DNA of 42,947 nt from an uncultured Bacilli bacterium (GCA_934090935.1 CAKOKD010000010.1:1-42947); one strand, 5' to 3'. Numbered from the stretch's first letter, positions 25,457 to 34,563 are shown. Numbers and translations are program-made. The notes: generated by a model from the letters alone, not told the origin.

Positions 25457-25493
25457 CAAAAAAAAATATAAGATTACTTTTTCTTATATTTTT
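25457..25493 (-). terminator. Terminator of DGR target 2
   Basis: AAATATAAGA (25464-25473) pairs with TCTTATATTT (25482-25491), with T-runs on both sides, so it may also act in the plus direction. It starts about 10 bp past the target 2 stop. Confidence 0.75.
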
Positions 25494-25500
25494 TCAATAG

Positions 25501-26697
25501 TTATGCGATTCTAAATGCTGGAGAGACTCCGACGGAATGGCTCGCAGTGACGTTGCCCCAGTAGCCGTCGGCGTAGACATAAAGGAAGCGGCTCGCAGTG
25601 CTAGAAGCAGCCGAACGAAGCCACCAATAGTAATCATTTCCGTTATATTGTTTTATTGCTCCTGCATAACTACTTGTTGTAACTCCTTGATTTTTATAAT
25701 AATCTAATTGTTTTGTATTATTATATGATGTATCGTTTGTGCTTATTTGATTACTTGTTCCATCTTCCCATACTTCGTGAGCACTTAACAAATATAATTT
25801 ATCTTGAGTTTCAAAGTTTATTTCTCCATTTTTACTTCCATGTCCTGATATTACTTTTGTTGAAGATATTACATTTTGTAATTCACTTGGTAGTGCATTA
25901 TATATAGTATCATTTACATATGTACGTAATTCTGAATCTCTCCATCCGCCTACATTTGTATTTGTACTATTAAATGATTGTTCTGTTATTATATTAGCAA
26001 ACTCAACTACAAATCCACATGCTGTTTCACTTGTTTCATTTGTACATGCACTCATATTTGCTATTCTTACTGTATGTGTTCCAAAAGTTCCTAAGTCTAC
26101 TTCTTTAGTATCTCCTACATTATATGAACTTGTATTTCCATTCTTTACGTTTGATGCTATTGTTGACCAACTATCCTTTTGGAATTGAGTTAATTCTACA
26201 CCAACTGTATTTCTTTCTACTGCATTAAATGTAAGTGTACATACATATTCTTCTCTTACTTCTTCTGTTGCTGTTTTATTAAGTGTTACTGTTAATGTTC
26301 CATTAACACTTTCCTTTGCCAATACTTTCGTTACATTTCCTTCTAGTTCATTTTTTATACTTGTGTATTTTGCTGTTGTTCCATCTTTTACTTTACAATT
26401 TACTTGCACTTCTGCATCATAGTTTGCTGAATTATTTGTTACTTCATAATTCAACACACTTGTTTGATTTAATGTTTTTAATTCACTTGTTGTGAAATTA
26501 ATTGTCTTCTTTGTATCATCTACTACAGAACTATATACATCCTTTCCATCTAATGTTGCAGCTGTAAAGATAACTAAAAAGTCATCTTGATTTTCACTTA
26601 CTTTAGCATTTCCATTTATTATTAATGTTGTTGATACTGCTGCAAATCCAATTGACATTAATATAATTGCTACTATAAGCATACTCTTCTTTTTCAT
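25501..26697 (-). CDS. Secreted DUF6273-like protein with C-terminal variable repeat (DGR target 2)
   Basis: This 398-aa paralogue of 22284-23483 has the same signal helix, beta-rich N-domain and DUF6273-like C-domain (NVGGWRDSELRTYVN, QDKLYLLSAHEV). Most of the length is conserved with scattered, mixed changes. The C-terminal segment differs at 18 of 48 residues, almost all at codon positions 1 and 2, while the framework WWLRSA, FL, VY and GVSPAFRIA is fixed. The shared upstream region has a 7-G tract and the TTTACA palindrome. It is likely a surface ligand-binding protein that gained its end by the same diversification. Confidence 0.85.
   Translation of the reverse strand: MKKKSMLIVAIILMSIGFAAVSTTLIINGNAKVSENQDDFLVIFTAATLDGKDVYSSVVDDTKKTINFTTSELKTLNQTSVLNYEVTNNSANYDAEVQVNCKVKDGTTAKYTSIKNELEGNVTKVLAKESVNGTLTVTLNKTATEEVREEYVCTLTFNAVERNTVGVELTQFQKDSWSTIASNVKNGNTSSYNVGDTKEVDLGTFGTHTVRIANMSACTNETSETACGFVVEFANIITEQSFNSTNTNVGGWRDSELRTYVNDTIYNALPSELQNVISSTKVISGHGSKNGEINFETQDKLYLLSAHEVWEDGTSNQISTNDTSYNNTKQLDYYKNQGVTTSSYAGAIKQYNGNDYYWWLRSAASSTASRFLYVYADGYWGNVTASHSVGVSPAFRIA
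25517..25647 (-). repeat. Candidate DGR variable repeat VR2
   Basis: This is the gapless counterpart of VR1 (22300-22430). I count 31 differences in 131 bp, 28 at first or second codon positions and 21 with A in one of the two copies. Downstream of the CTCTCCAGC block the remaining differences are silent, placing the edge of diversification there. Confidence 0.75.
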
Positions 26698-26729
26698 ATT
26701 CTACCTACTTTCTTTTACTTTTTTATTTT

Positions 26730-26748
26730 ATAATACCCCCCCGATTTT
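26730..26748 (-). promoter_or_regulatory. Poly-G tract beside a -10-like box, target 2
   Basis: Seven G on the minus strand (26736-26742) before TATTATAAAAT, one fewer than at target 1. The palindrome TTTACA-N8-TGTAAA (26766-26785) and a TATAAT further upstream are conserved too. Confidence 0.55.
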
Positions 26749-26856
26749 CAAGTCATTTTGGAGGGTTTACATTACTTCTTGTAAATATCCTACTGTATAT
26801 TTTTATTATACTACATATTTGTTGTATTTTGCTTATTTTATTTTTTCATATGTAAA

Positions 26857-26895
26857 GTAAAAAAAAAGCACTTAAGTTTTAATCCTTAAATGCTT
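26857..26895 (-). terminator. Terminator of lon
   Basis: On the minus strand AAGCATTTAAG pairs, with one mismatch, with CTTAAGTGCTT, followed by a T-run. It lies about 60 bp past the lon stop and forms half of the repeat at 26866-26937. Confidence 0.7.
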
Positions 26896-26937
26896 ATTAT
26901 TCGGAAGTAATTTTACTTCCTGATATTATTTTATGTA
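26866..26937. repeat. Two-hairpin intergenic repeat, copy 2
   Basis: This is related to 204-285: a terminator-like stem containing CTTAAATGCTT, then GGAAGTAA (26903-26910) paired with TTACTTCC (26913-26920), then TGATATTATT. The second stem is shorter here than in copy 1. Confidence 0.5.
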
Positions 26938-26956
26938 AATATTAATAAAATATACA

Positions 26957-29254
26957 TTATTTTTTCAAAAATAAATCATTAAAAATAGTTTTATAATTGT
27001 TTACCAATATTATCTCTATCTTATTTTTAATATAATCTGGAATAGTCTCTAAATCACTTTTGTTTTGATCAGGTACATAAACACGTTTAAAGCCAAAATT
27101 ATAAGCTCCAATAATTTTTTCTTTAATTCCTCCAACTTTAAAGATATCCCCATGTAAAGTGATTTCTCCTGTAAAACAAACATTCTTATCAACACTTTTA
27201 TTTAATAAAAGAGAAATTATCGAAGTAGCAAATGCAACTCCCCCACTTGTACCATCCTTTTTCATATGAGTTAATGCATTGATATTTATATCATTTTCTT
27301 CTATTACTTTTTTATCAATACCAAAGTTTTTTAAATTAGCAATAATATAAGTATAAGCTATATTTGCGCTTTCTAAAGTATTGTTTTCAACATTTCCAGT
27401 TACATTTAAACGTCCATTTCCTTGAATCAAGATGGATTCAATAGGTATAACAGTTCCTCCTAAAGGTGTAACTCCTAAAGAATTTACTGAACCTGGATAA
27501 TTCACTAAAGAAACCTTTTTTAAATCATACTTTGAAGGTCCTAAAACACTTAAAACTATTTTCTTTGTAATAGAAGTAATAGAACATTCATTTACAATAA
27601 CATATCTAACTAGACTTCGTAAAATTCTTTCTAAATTACGTACACCAGCTTCTAAAGTATAAGAGTTTATTATGAATGATAATACCTCTTCACTTATCCT
27701 TAGTTTGACTGAATTATACTCTTTTATAATTGATGGAAGCAAATATTTCTTTGCAATATCAACTTTTTCTTTCTCGGTATAACTATTTATATTGATAATT
27801 TCAAGACGATCTTTTAAAGGAGCCGGTATACTTTTTATATCATTTGCAGTTAAAATAAATATAACTTTAGATAGATCAAAAGGTTCCTCTATATAATTAT
27901 CCACAAAAGATCTATTTTGATTTTGATCTAATATGTCAAGTAAAACTGCAGCAGGATCTCCTTTATAATCGCTTACCATTTTATCAACTTCATCTATCAA
28001 AATAACGGGGTTCATTGTTCCGCATTTCTTTAAGCCTTGAACTATTTTACCAGGAGAAGAACCAAGATAAGTTCTTTTATGCCCGATAAGTTCACTTGCA
28101 TCATTTAACCCTCCAACACTTATCTTATAAAACTTACGATTCAAAGCATCGCTTAAGGACATTCCAAAAGTTGTTTTACCAACTCCTGGAGGTCCAACTA
28201 AACAAATAATTGGAGCATTGATATTCGGATTGTTTTTCTTTATAGCTAAATACTCCAAAATACGTGATTTTACATCATCCAATCCAAAATGTTTTATATC
28301 CAATGCTTTTTTTACGCATTGTAAGTCCTCTTCATCTTCACTTAATATATTCCAAGGAAGAGAAATAACCGTCTGTAAATAATTTCTTATAACCGAAGAA
28401 TCAGGGTTTGTATCGCTTGTATAGGAATATCTTTTAACCTCATCTAGAAGTTTTTTGCGACTTGCATCTCCGATTGGCAAATCATTTATCTTCTTTTCAA
28501 ATTCTTGAACTTCTTTTGTTTTATCAACTGTACTTCCAAGTTCAGCATTAAGTTTCTCAATTTTTTGTTTTATCAAAAATTCCTTTTGCTCTGTTTCATA
28601 TTCTTTTCTTAACTCATCATCTATTTTTACTTCAATACTTGTAAGTTCAAGTTCTAGACTTATATCTTTTATCAAATCTTTTGCACGTTTTTCAGTACTA
28701 GTAAGATTCATATAATGTATTTTTTTCTTTTGATCAAAAGGCATAAAATTAGTTATGATATCAACTAACATATCCAAATTATTTATATTATTTATTGTGT
28801 TAACAATGCTATTTGAAGTACGTGGATTAGCTTCCATATACTTACTCACCAATTTTTTTAATTTTCGAGTTAAAGCTAGATTGTTTTTTTCAGTAATTGT
28901 AGAAGCAGAAACTTTTTTAATAGATGCTTCTAATATATCTTTATCTACGACATAGTTATGATAATTAGTTGCTCCGACACGATTTAGACCGACTAAAATA
29001 ATTCGATAATTACCATTTGGTAACTCAATTTTAGATTTTATTTTGGTCAAAACTCCAACATTTGGAAGATCTTTAAAAGATAAAGAGGTATCAAATACAT
29101 CATTTGGACAAATTATCAATAATTTAGATTCAAAATCGCTTTCAGATAGATCTACAATTTTTTTGCTTAAATCAGTATTTAATTCAATTCTAACCTCTTG
29201 ATAAGGAAGGATAACTAACTTTTTAATCATCAATACTGGCAAGTTTTCTAGCAT
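26957..29254 (-). CDS. lon: ATP-dependent protease Lon
   Basis: This 765-aa protein is of normal Lon length. It has the N-terminal substrate domain, a coiled-coil middle (about 180-260), an AAA+ module with Walker A GPPGVGKT, and a C-terminal Ser/Lys protease domain. The catalytic Ser is in KDGTSGGVAF (the common form is GPSAG) and the Lys in GGIKEK. It degrades misfolded and short-lived regulatory proteins. I chose the ATG at 29254 over one two codons earlier because GGAGG is seven bases before it. Confidence 0.95.
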   Translation of the reverse strand: MLENLPVLMIKKLVILPYQEVRIELNTDLSKKIVDLSESDFESKLLIICPNDVFDTSLSFKDLPNVGVLTKIKSKIELPNGNYRIILVGLNRVGATNYHNYVVDKDILEASIKKVSASTITEKNNLALTRKLKKLVSKYMEANPRTSNSIVNTINNINNLDMLVDIITNFMPFDQKKKIHYMNLTSTEKRAKDLIKDISLELELTSIEVKIDDELRKEYETEQKEFLIKQKIEKLNAELGSTVDKTKEVQEFEKKINDLPIGDASRKKLLDEVKRYSYTSDTNPDSSVIRNYLQTVISLPWNILSEDEEDLQCVKKALDIKHFGLDDVKSRILEYLAIKKNNPNINAPIICLVGPPGVGKTTFGMSLSDALNRKFYKISVGGLNDASELIGHKRTYLGSSPGKIVQGLKKCGTMNPVILIDEVDKMVSDYKGDPAAVLLDILDQNQNRSFVDNYIEEPFDLSKVIFILTANDIKSIPAPLKDRLEIININSYTEKEKVDIAKKYLLPSIIKEYNSVKLRISEEVLSFIINSYTLEAGVRNLERILRSLVRYVIVNECSITSITKKIVLSVLGPSKYDLKKVSLVNYPGSVNSLGVTPLGGTVIPIESILIQGNGRLNVTGNVENNTLESANIAYTYIIANLKNFGIDKKVIEENDININALTHMKKDGTSGGVAFATSIISLLLNKSVDKNVCFTGEITLHGDIFKVGGIKEKIIGAYNFGFKRVYVPDQNKSDLETIPDYIKNKIEIILVNNYKTIFNDLFLKK

Positions 29255-29321
29255 AGTCATACCTCCCTAATAAACATGTTTTTTATTATAGTTTTTTTTC
29301 TATTTTTTGTAAAGATAAAAA

Positions 29322-29930
29322 TCACTTATTTTTGCAATATTCTTTAAAAGGACAGAAATCACAGTTAGGATTCTTGCTTTTGCAAACATTTCTTCCAAAC
29401 ATCAATAATTCTAAATGCAATTTTCTAAAGTTTACTCCATTAAAAAAAGCTACAAGTTTTTCTTCAACAGTTAACACATCATCAAATTCACTTGCAATAC
29501 CTAAACGTTTAGCTACTCTAGATACATGTGTATCAACCGCTAAAGCAGGTTCATCAAAAAGTTCAGAAAGAGTAACATTTGCAGTTTTATGGCCAACTCC
29601 TGGAAGACTTTCTAAAAATGCTCGGTCATTTGGAACTTTACCGTCATAGCATTCAACAAGTCTTTTGGCAATTTCAATTGTATGCCTAGCCTTGATTTTC
29701 ATTCCACAGGGACTTACAATTTTTAGAATATCCTCTTCACTTGCCTTGCTTAAACTATATATATCATATTTAGAAAACAATTCCTTTGTAACTTTATTAA
29801 CTGTTACATCCGTAGTTTGTGCAGATAACATAACAGCTATCAATAATTCATAGTCATGATTATAGTTAAGCGGACACTCAACCTCACCCACTATTTTTTC
29901 CAATTTATCTAAGAATATATCTTTATTCAT
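29322..29930 (-). CDS. nth: Endonuclease III
   Basis: This 202-aa base-excision DNA glycosylase/AP lyase has the helix-hairpin-helix LPGVGHKTAN with the catalytic Lys, the catalytic Asp in AVDTHVSRVAKRLG, and a C-terminal iron-sulphur cluster loop (CKSKNPNCDFCPFKEYC). It removes oxidised pyrimidines. Its start overlaps the end of dnaD by 8 bp, the dnaD-nth order also known in Bacillus. Confidence 0.96.
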   Translation of the reverse strand: MNKDIFLDKLEKIVGEVECPLNYNHDYELLIAVMLSAQTTDVTVNKVTKELFSKYDIYSLSKASEEDILKIVSPCGMKIKARHTIEIAKRLVECYDGKVPNDRAFLESLPGVGHKTANVTLSELFDEPALAVDTHVSRVAKRLGIASEFDDVLTVEEKLVAFFNGVNFRKLHLELLMFGRNVCKSKNPNCDFCPFKEYCKNK

Positions 29931-30555
29931 CTTCTAACCAATTATAGGAGAATAACTCCGTATTTGCACTTTCCTCTTGTTTAAATCCCCCTCTTACGTC
30001 ACTTGCACTTTTATAGCCTTTATCCTTCCAAGAGATAAGGATTTTATCGATATATCTCAAACTCTTTACACCATTAAATATAGCCTCTTTTAATGCTTCT
30101 GCTATTAACTCTTCACTTATACCACTACGAATCCATTCATTGATTATTTCATACTCCATTGGACTCAAAGGGCGAACAAACTCCTTTTCAAACAACGAAA
30201 ACAAATTTGTTTTTTCCTCTTTTTTATGATCCACTGTAATGTCACTTGTAACATTTTTTATTATATTATCAAGATCTATCACTTCATGAACTAGTCCATT
30301 TCCATCCTTTTTTACACTCACTTCGATTAAATTTATCGCGATAAGTTTTGTATACGATTCCATAATGGCGTCCTCTGTTAAAAACGTATACTTTTTTATA
30401 TTTTCAACATTTAAAGTCGGTTCCTCTTGATTATTGAAATATATTAATAATATAAGATCATTTAAAGTTAAATTTAAAGAAACTGCTGCCTTCAAAAGAT
30501 AGCTTTTTACGATAAAATCTTTTTCTTTTAAAGTATTAAAAACCAATTCATTCAT
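29923..30555 (-). CDS. dnaD: DnaD-like replication initiation protein
   Basis: This 210-aa protein has an N-terminal winged-helix-like part (about 1-90), a linker, and the C-terminal DnaD domain (LSPMEYEIINEWIRSG to IDKILISWKDKGY) that binds DNA and helps load the helicase at the origin and restart sites. It lies 1 bp after cca and overlaps nth. Confidence 0.9.
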   Translation of the reverse strand: MNELVFNTLKEKDFIVKSYLLKAAVSLNLTLNDLILLIYFNNQEEPTLNVENIKKYTFLTEDAIMESYTKLIAINLIEVSVKKDGNGLVHEVIDLDNIIKNVTSDITVDHKKEEKTNLFSLFEKEFVRPLSPMEYEIINEWIRSGISEELIAEALKEAIFNGVKSLRYIDKILISWKDKGYKSASDVRGGFKQEESANTELFSYNWLEDE

Positions 30556-30556
30556 T

Positions 30557-31648
30557 TTACTTCCTCCAATTCTCTAATATATATTTTTTCACATCTTCAT
30601 AAGTGTTATTTAAAACATTATTTAATATGTTTACCTCAATATCATTCATTATATTCTTAACCTTTTTCCCAGGTTGTATTTTTAGTATTTCAATTATATC
30701 ATTTCCATTTATACATACATCCTTACTAGAATATATTGGTAAATTTTTATACATGTCACTTATATAACTTTTGGAAATTCCAAGTATTTCAGAAGCAATA
30801 ATACATGGATATAATCCACATTCATATAAAACAATATTATCTATTACCGAATACTTAATAATTTTTTTTACACATTCTATAATATTCTTTTCACTTTTAT
30901 TAAATGGATAAGCCTTATTATATTCAATTTGAGCCCAAATTCCTAAATGATTTGTACATGGAGAAACCACATCAAAACTTATATCTAACACATCAAGAAT
31001 ATCAAGTTCTTTTATAAGTTTTAAGCCCTTAGCATAATTTTTACACTTAAATATTCTATCGAGTTCGCTTTTCTTTCTTTCATAACTCAACGATTTAATC
31101 AATATTTTGTTTTGTTTTATATATAGAAATAGTTCTTTATCAAGTTCAAAATCCAAAAGAGTAGCAAAACGTATTGCTCTAAGCATTCTAAGAGGATCAT
31201 CAACCATCTTTTCATTCATATTTCCAATCACTCTTATAGTTTTATTTTTTATATCGTCTATTCCACCAACCAAATCAATCACTTTTCCAGTATAATCCAT
31301 ATAAAGCCCGTTGATTGTAAAATCTCTTCTCAAGGCATCCTCTTCTTTGGATTCTATAAAATCATAATTTTCAGGTTTTCTATTAACATATGTGATATCT
31401 CTTCTAAATGTTGTAATGTCATAATTATACAAATTATCTTTAAAACTGATACTTCCATAAGTATCTTCACTTCCATTTGACAACGAAAAAATATCTTTTA
31501 TCTCTTTAGGTTTAGCTGACGTTGCAATATCTACATCAAAAGATTCACATCCATTAACATAATCTCTAACAAATCCTCCAACAATATATGCATCATATCC
31601 ATTATCCTCAAGAGTTTTTAACACTTTTTTTATACGCATATTTATCAT
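30557..31648 (-). CDS. cca: CCA tRNA nucleotidyltransferase
   Basis: This 363-aa class II polymerase-beta-type enzyme adds or repairs the 3' CCA of tRNAs. It shows IVGGFVRD, the metal-binding DVDIAT, RRDFTINGLY, and RMLRAIRFA. The C-terminal half is helical. I prefer the ATG at 31648, with GGTG just upstream, over a longer start at 31699; an ATG at 31639 is also possible. It is the first gene of cca-dnaD-nth. The two tRNA genes in this window already encode CCA, so its role may be repair. Confidence 0.93.
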   Translation of the reverse strand: MINMRIKKVLKTLEDNGYDAYIVGGFVRDYVNGCESFDVDIATSAKPKEIKDIFSLSNGSEDTYGSISFKDNLYNYDITTFRRDITYVNRKPENYDFIESKEEDALRRDFTINGLYMDYTGKVIDLVGGIDDIKNKTIRVIGNMNEKMVDDPLRMLRAIRFATLLDFELDKELFLYIKQNKILIKSLSYERKKSELDRIFKCKNYAKGLKLIKELDILDVLDISFDVVSPCTNHLGIWAQIEYNKAYPFNKSEKNIIECVKKIIKYSVIDNIVLYECGLYPCIIASEILGISKSYISDMYKNLPIYSSKDVCINGNDIIEILKIQPGKKVKNIMNDIEVNILNNVLNNTYEDVKKYILENWRK

Positions 31649-31829
31649 TTTACACCACATAACAATTATATCAATGCGTTTATAAAAAGTCCACGTCAAA
31701 TAAACATCTTAATGATTTACAAATAAGTCATATAGTTTATAAAGTTAAATTTTTTTATAAATTTCATATAATATTCATGGTATTTTCATTTTTAAATAGT
31801 ATCATCTTAGTTAGAAAAGGAAGTGATAT

Positions 31830-32054
31830 ATGAAGATAACAATAATAGGAAAAAACAAGTTAATCAAGAATGAAATAAAAAATATTATTAACGATTTTAA
31901 AATCAAGGATGTCAAAATAATCGACAACAAATTTGATAAGTATAAAATAAAGTATACCTCTGCTATTATTATAGATAACGTTTTAATAGATGACGCAAAT
32001 AAATTAACATATAATGAAATTAAAAACGTTATTTATCAATTTATAGAAACATAA
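31830..32054 (+). CDS. Small thioredoxin-fold-like protein without active-site Cys
   Basis: This 74-aa protein, MKITIIGKNK... with SAIIIDNVLIDDANKLTYNEIKNVI, fits the strand-helix-strand layout of small MTH895-type thioredoxin-like proteins. The redox CxxC position after the first strand reads KNKL, so it has no redox Cys. It has a strong ribosome site (GGAAGTG) and shares a bidirectional terminator with the convergent bacteriocin cassette. The fold assignment is tentative; the role is unknown. Confidence 0.6.
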   Translation: MKITIIGKNKLIKNEIKNIINDFKIKDVKIIDNKFDKYKIKYTSAIIIDNVLIDDANKLTYNEIKNVIYQFIET

Positions 32055-32073
32055 AATTCGACTTACGTACCTA

Positions 32074-32103
32074 AAAAAGGAACTTTTTAAGTTCCTTTTT
32101 TTA
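32074..32103. terminator. Bidirectional rho-independent terminator
   Basis: A 12-bp stem, AAAAAGGAACTT (32074-32085) with AAGTTCCTTTTT (32089-32100), has A- and T-runs that serve both the plus-strand thioredoxin-like gene and the minus-strand peptide operon. Confidence 0.88.
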
Positions 32104-32259
32104 ACTGCATTTCTTTTTTGAAGTTGCGTATCTTAAGGCACTTCCCATTGTTCTACCAAGATCTAAAATAGTTGAAATTAGTTTTACAAAGGAATTTACC
32201 ATTTGACTAGTGATTGCTCCTCCAACAATAGAATTAAGTTCTTCTTTGCTTAGTTTCAT
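32101..32259 (-). CDS. Double-glycine bacteriocin-like precursor B (52 aa)
   Basis: The leader MKLSKEELNSIVGG is a classic double-glycine type cut by C39 peptidases. The predicted mature part has 38 residues, is basic and amphipathic, with a GxxxG motif (GRTMG) and one Cys next to the C-terminus (KKKCS). Its ATG overlaps the stop of precursor A (ATGA), so both are made together. The pair, with an upstream C39 ABC transporter, matches two-peptide (class IIb) bacteriocins. A signalling peptide is the alternative. I see no obvious immunity gene. Confidence 0.82.
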   Translation of the reverse strand: MKLSKEELNSIVGGAITSQMVNSFVKLISTILDLGRTMGSALRYATSKKKCS

Positions 32260-32399
32260 TTATTACACTTTAATGGTCTAAAATAACCATCAATCATTCC
32301 TGTAATTAATGTAATAAGTCCCCCAAGTAAGACAGCTAATCCATATCTTGAGGCTTTTCCGCCAACAATTGAGTTAAGTTCGTTATTATTTAAAACCAT
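32256..32399 (-). CDS. Double-glycine bacteriocin-like precursor A (47 aa)
   Basis: The leader MVLNNNELNSIVGG shares the ELNSIVGG core with precursor B. The predicted mature peptide has 33 residues, with a long hydrophobic stretch containing GMIDG (GxxxG) and a lone Cys near the end (KCNK). The start is 1 bp after the transporter stop, using AAGGAT inside that gene as ribosome site. Each peptide has a single Cys near its C-terminus, so a disulphide-linked pair is possible. Confidence 0.82.
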   Translation of the reverse strand: MVLNNNELNSIVGGKASRYGLAVLLGGLITLITGMIDGYFRPLKCNK

Positions 32400-32400
32400 A

Positions 32401-34407
32401 TTAATCCTTTCTAACATTTAAAATATTCTTGAATATATCGCTTTTTTTGTGTGATATATAAATAATCGTTATATCTTTAAGCATTTTCATATTTTTAAGT
32501 ATTACTAGTTCACTTTCTAAGTTAAGCTCACTTAATACCTCATCAATAATCAAAATCTTAGGTTTTGCTATTAAAGCTCTTGCTAAAATAATCAATCCTT
32601 TTTCTCCTCCAGACAGGGAATTATTATCGCGGGTTATATACGTATCGAATTTGGCTGGGTATTTTTTTATGATTTCATCAATTTTGCATAGTTTTACTAC
32701 GTTATAGAATTCCTTATCATCAATATTTCTACCAAACAAAATATTTTCTCTAATAGTTCCATTTATAAAACCTTCATCTTGAGATAAATATAATACATTA
32801 TGTCGATAATCGTTTATATCAATGTTTCTTATATCTATTCCCCCTATTGTTATCTTTCCACTATTTACTTCATATTCACGATTTAAAAGTCTCATAAGAG
32901 TCGATTTACCTGATCCACTTACTCCATCTATCATGACTTTATCATTCTTTTTTATTTCAAAAGTCACATTTTTAATAATCGGAGTTAATCCATTATAAGA
33001 AAATGTTACATCACTAAATTTTATATTTCCTTCTTTAAAGACACCTCCACTTTTATCTTTATTTGATAGATTATAAAATTCATTGATCTTTCGCATCAGC
33101 TTCTTATCCATTATAAATGAAGGAATAACTTCCAAAATATTGTTAAAAGAAGAAAACAGATAATTAATTAGAAGTTGAATAACCAAAATATCCTGTATTT
33201 GAAAGATATTTTGATGTATATCATTGATCATAAATAGAAGAATAGAAAACTCTACAATAGCAAGTACAATATTTTTAAAGTAGTCAATTTTATTTATAGC
33301 TGAACATACTTCTTCATAACTTCTGATATTTTTACTATATGATTGTTTTAAAATCTTCAAAAAATATTTTTCTTGATTCATATGCTTTATGCTGACTAAA
33401 TTATCAATTGAATCCTGTAAAGTTACATTAAAATTTGTTGAATCAACTAAATACTTGTTGACACTTCCTTTTATTTTTTCGTATCTTTTTATAACGCAAA
33501 ACAAAAGAAACATTAAAGATAATAAAATCAATGGTAAAAATTTCCAATTAAATACTGATATACTGATAAGTAAAAATATGATATAAATGCTTGATAAAGT
33601 AATCACCATAAAGAAATTGGTCACTATTTTTTTCACTTCTTCCAATTCATTTACTCTTTTGATTATCTCACCAGAATCCTTTAAATGTAATATTTTTAAA
33701 GGTAAATGAAAGACATGATTTAAAAATGCTGAAAATATGTTTGTCCCCGTAGAATTATCAATAAAAATATTCATTTTAGCAATAACATATTCTATAGTTT
33801 TTAAGAGAAAGAGTATAACTATAAAAAATATTACTGAAATTTTAGAATAATTAATTAAATTTATATAATTACTATATATTATCGATAAAACAACTAAAAT
33901 AATATTCAAAATGATCATTATAGCTACATGAATTCGGCATCTTTTCGTCTCTTTTAAGACACTTTGCCATAACACATTTTGATATTTTCTTTTAATCATT
34001 TTTTCTTTAGGATATAAGGATATTATAACTCCATCAAAGCTATTCATGAACCTTTCTCTTTTAACCTTGATAAGTCCATACATTGGATCCATAACAGTCA
34101 AATAATCACTCGTTTTTTCATATACAACAACAAAATGATTTAATGCGTCATCTATTTTTAAGTGTGCAATGTAAGGAAGATTAACTTTATCTATATTATA
34201 TTCTTTTAATCCAACACAGTCGAAACCATAATGTCTTGCACATTCGATGAGATTATAAGCTGTAACTCCAGAACTATCAGTTAAAGAAGCAATTCTCAAA
34301 TTTTCAAGAGATTCATACCCATTATAGTATTTCATTATTGATAATAAACAAGAAACACCACAATCACTTTTCTCCTCCTGTATTACTTCAACATTTTTTC
34401 TAATCAC
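32401..34407 (-). CDS. Peptidase-containing ABC transporter (C39, bacteriocin export)
   Basis: This 668-aa protein starts with a C39 cysteine protease domain: EEKSDCGVSCLL (catalytic Cys), DDALNHFVVVYE (His) and VMDPMYG (Asp). Six or so membrane helices follow (about 155-415). The ATPase has Walker A GVSGSGKST, signature LSGGE and Walker B ILIIDE. Such proteins cut double-glycine leaders while exporting the peptide. Both likely substrates are encoded directly downstream. I prefer the GTG at 34407, with GGGAGG at a good distance, over the GTG at 34413. No HlyD-type partner is adjacent. Confidence 0.93.
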   Translation of the reverse strand: MIRKNVEVIQEEKSDCGVSCLLSIMKYYNGYESLENLRIASLTDSSGVTAYNLIECARHYGFDCVGLKEYNIDKVNLPYIAHLKIDDALNHFVVVYEKTSDYLTVMDPMYGLIKVKRERFMNSFDGVIISLYPKEKMIKRKYQNVLWQSVLKETKRCRIHVAIMIILNIILVVLSIIYSNYINLINYSKISVIFFIVILFLLKTIEYVIAKMNIFIDNSTGTNIFSAFLNHVFHLPLKILHLKDSGEIIKRVNELEEVKKIVTNFFMVITLSSIYIIFLLISISVFNWKFLPLILLSLMFLLFCVIKRYEKIKGSVNKYLVDSTNFNVTLQDSIDNLVSIKHMNQEKYFLKILKQSYSKNIRSYEEVCSAINKIDYFKNIVLAIVEFSILLFMINDIHQNIFQIQDILVIQLLINYLFSSFNNILEVIPSFIMDKKLMRKINEFYNLSNKDKSGGVFKEGNIKFSDVTFSYNGLTPIIKNVTFEIKKNDKVMIDGVSGSGKSTLMRLLNREYEVNSGKITIGGIDIRNIDINDYRHNVLYLSQDEGFINGTIRENILFGRNIDDKEFYNVVKLCKIDEIIKKYPAKFDTYITRDNNSLSGGEKGLIILARALIAKPKILIIDEVLSELNLESELVILKNMKMLKDITIIYISHKKSDIFKNILNVRKD

Positions 34408-34563
34408 TTTCACCTCCCTTCACTAATATCTTTAACGATTAAACATCATTTTTCTTCTTTTTTGTTGAAATTTAAAAAAAATAAAAAATTATGAAAAAAA
34501 TAAAGAAAAATGAAGATGAATAGCAATATATAAATGTAGAGAGAGAGTTAGAAAGGAGTAAAT

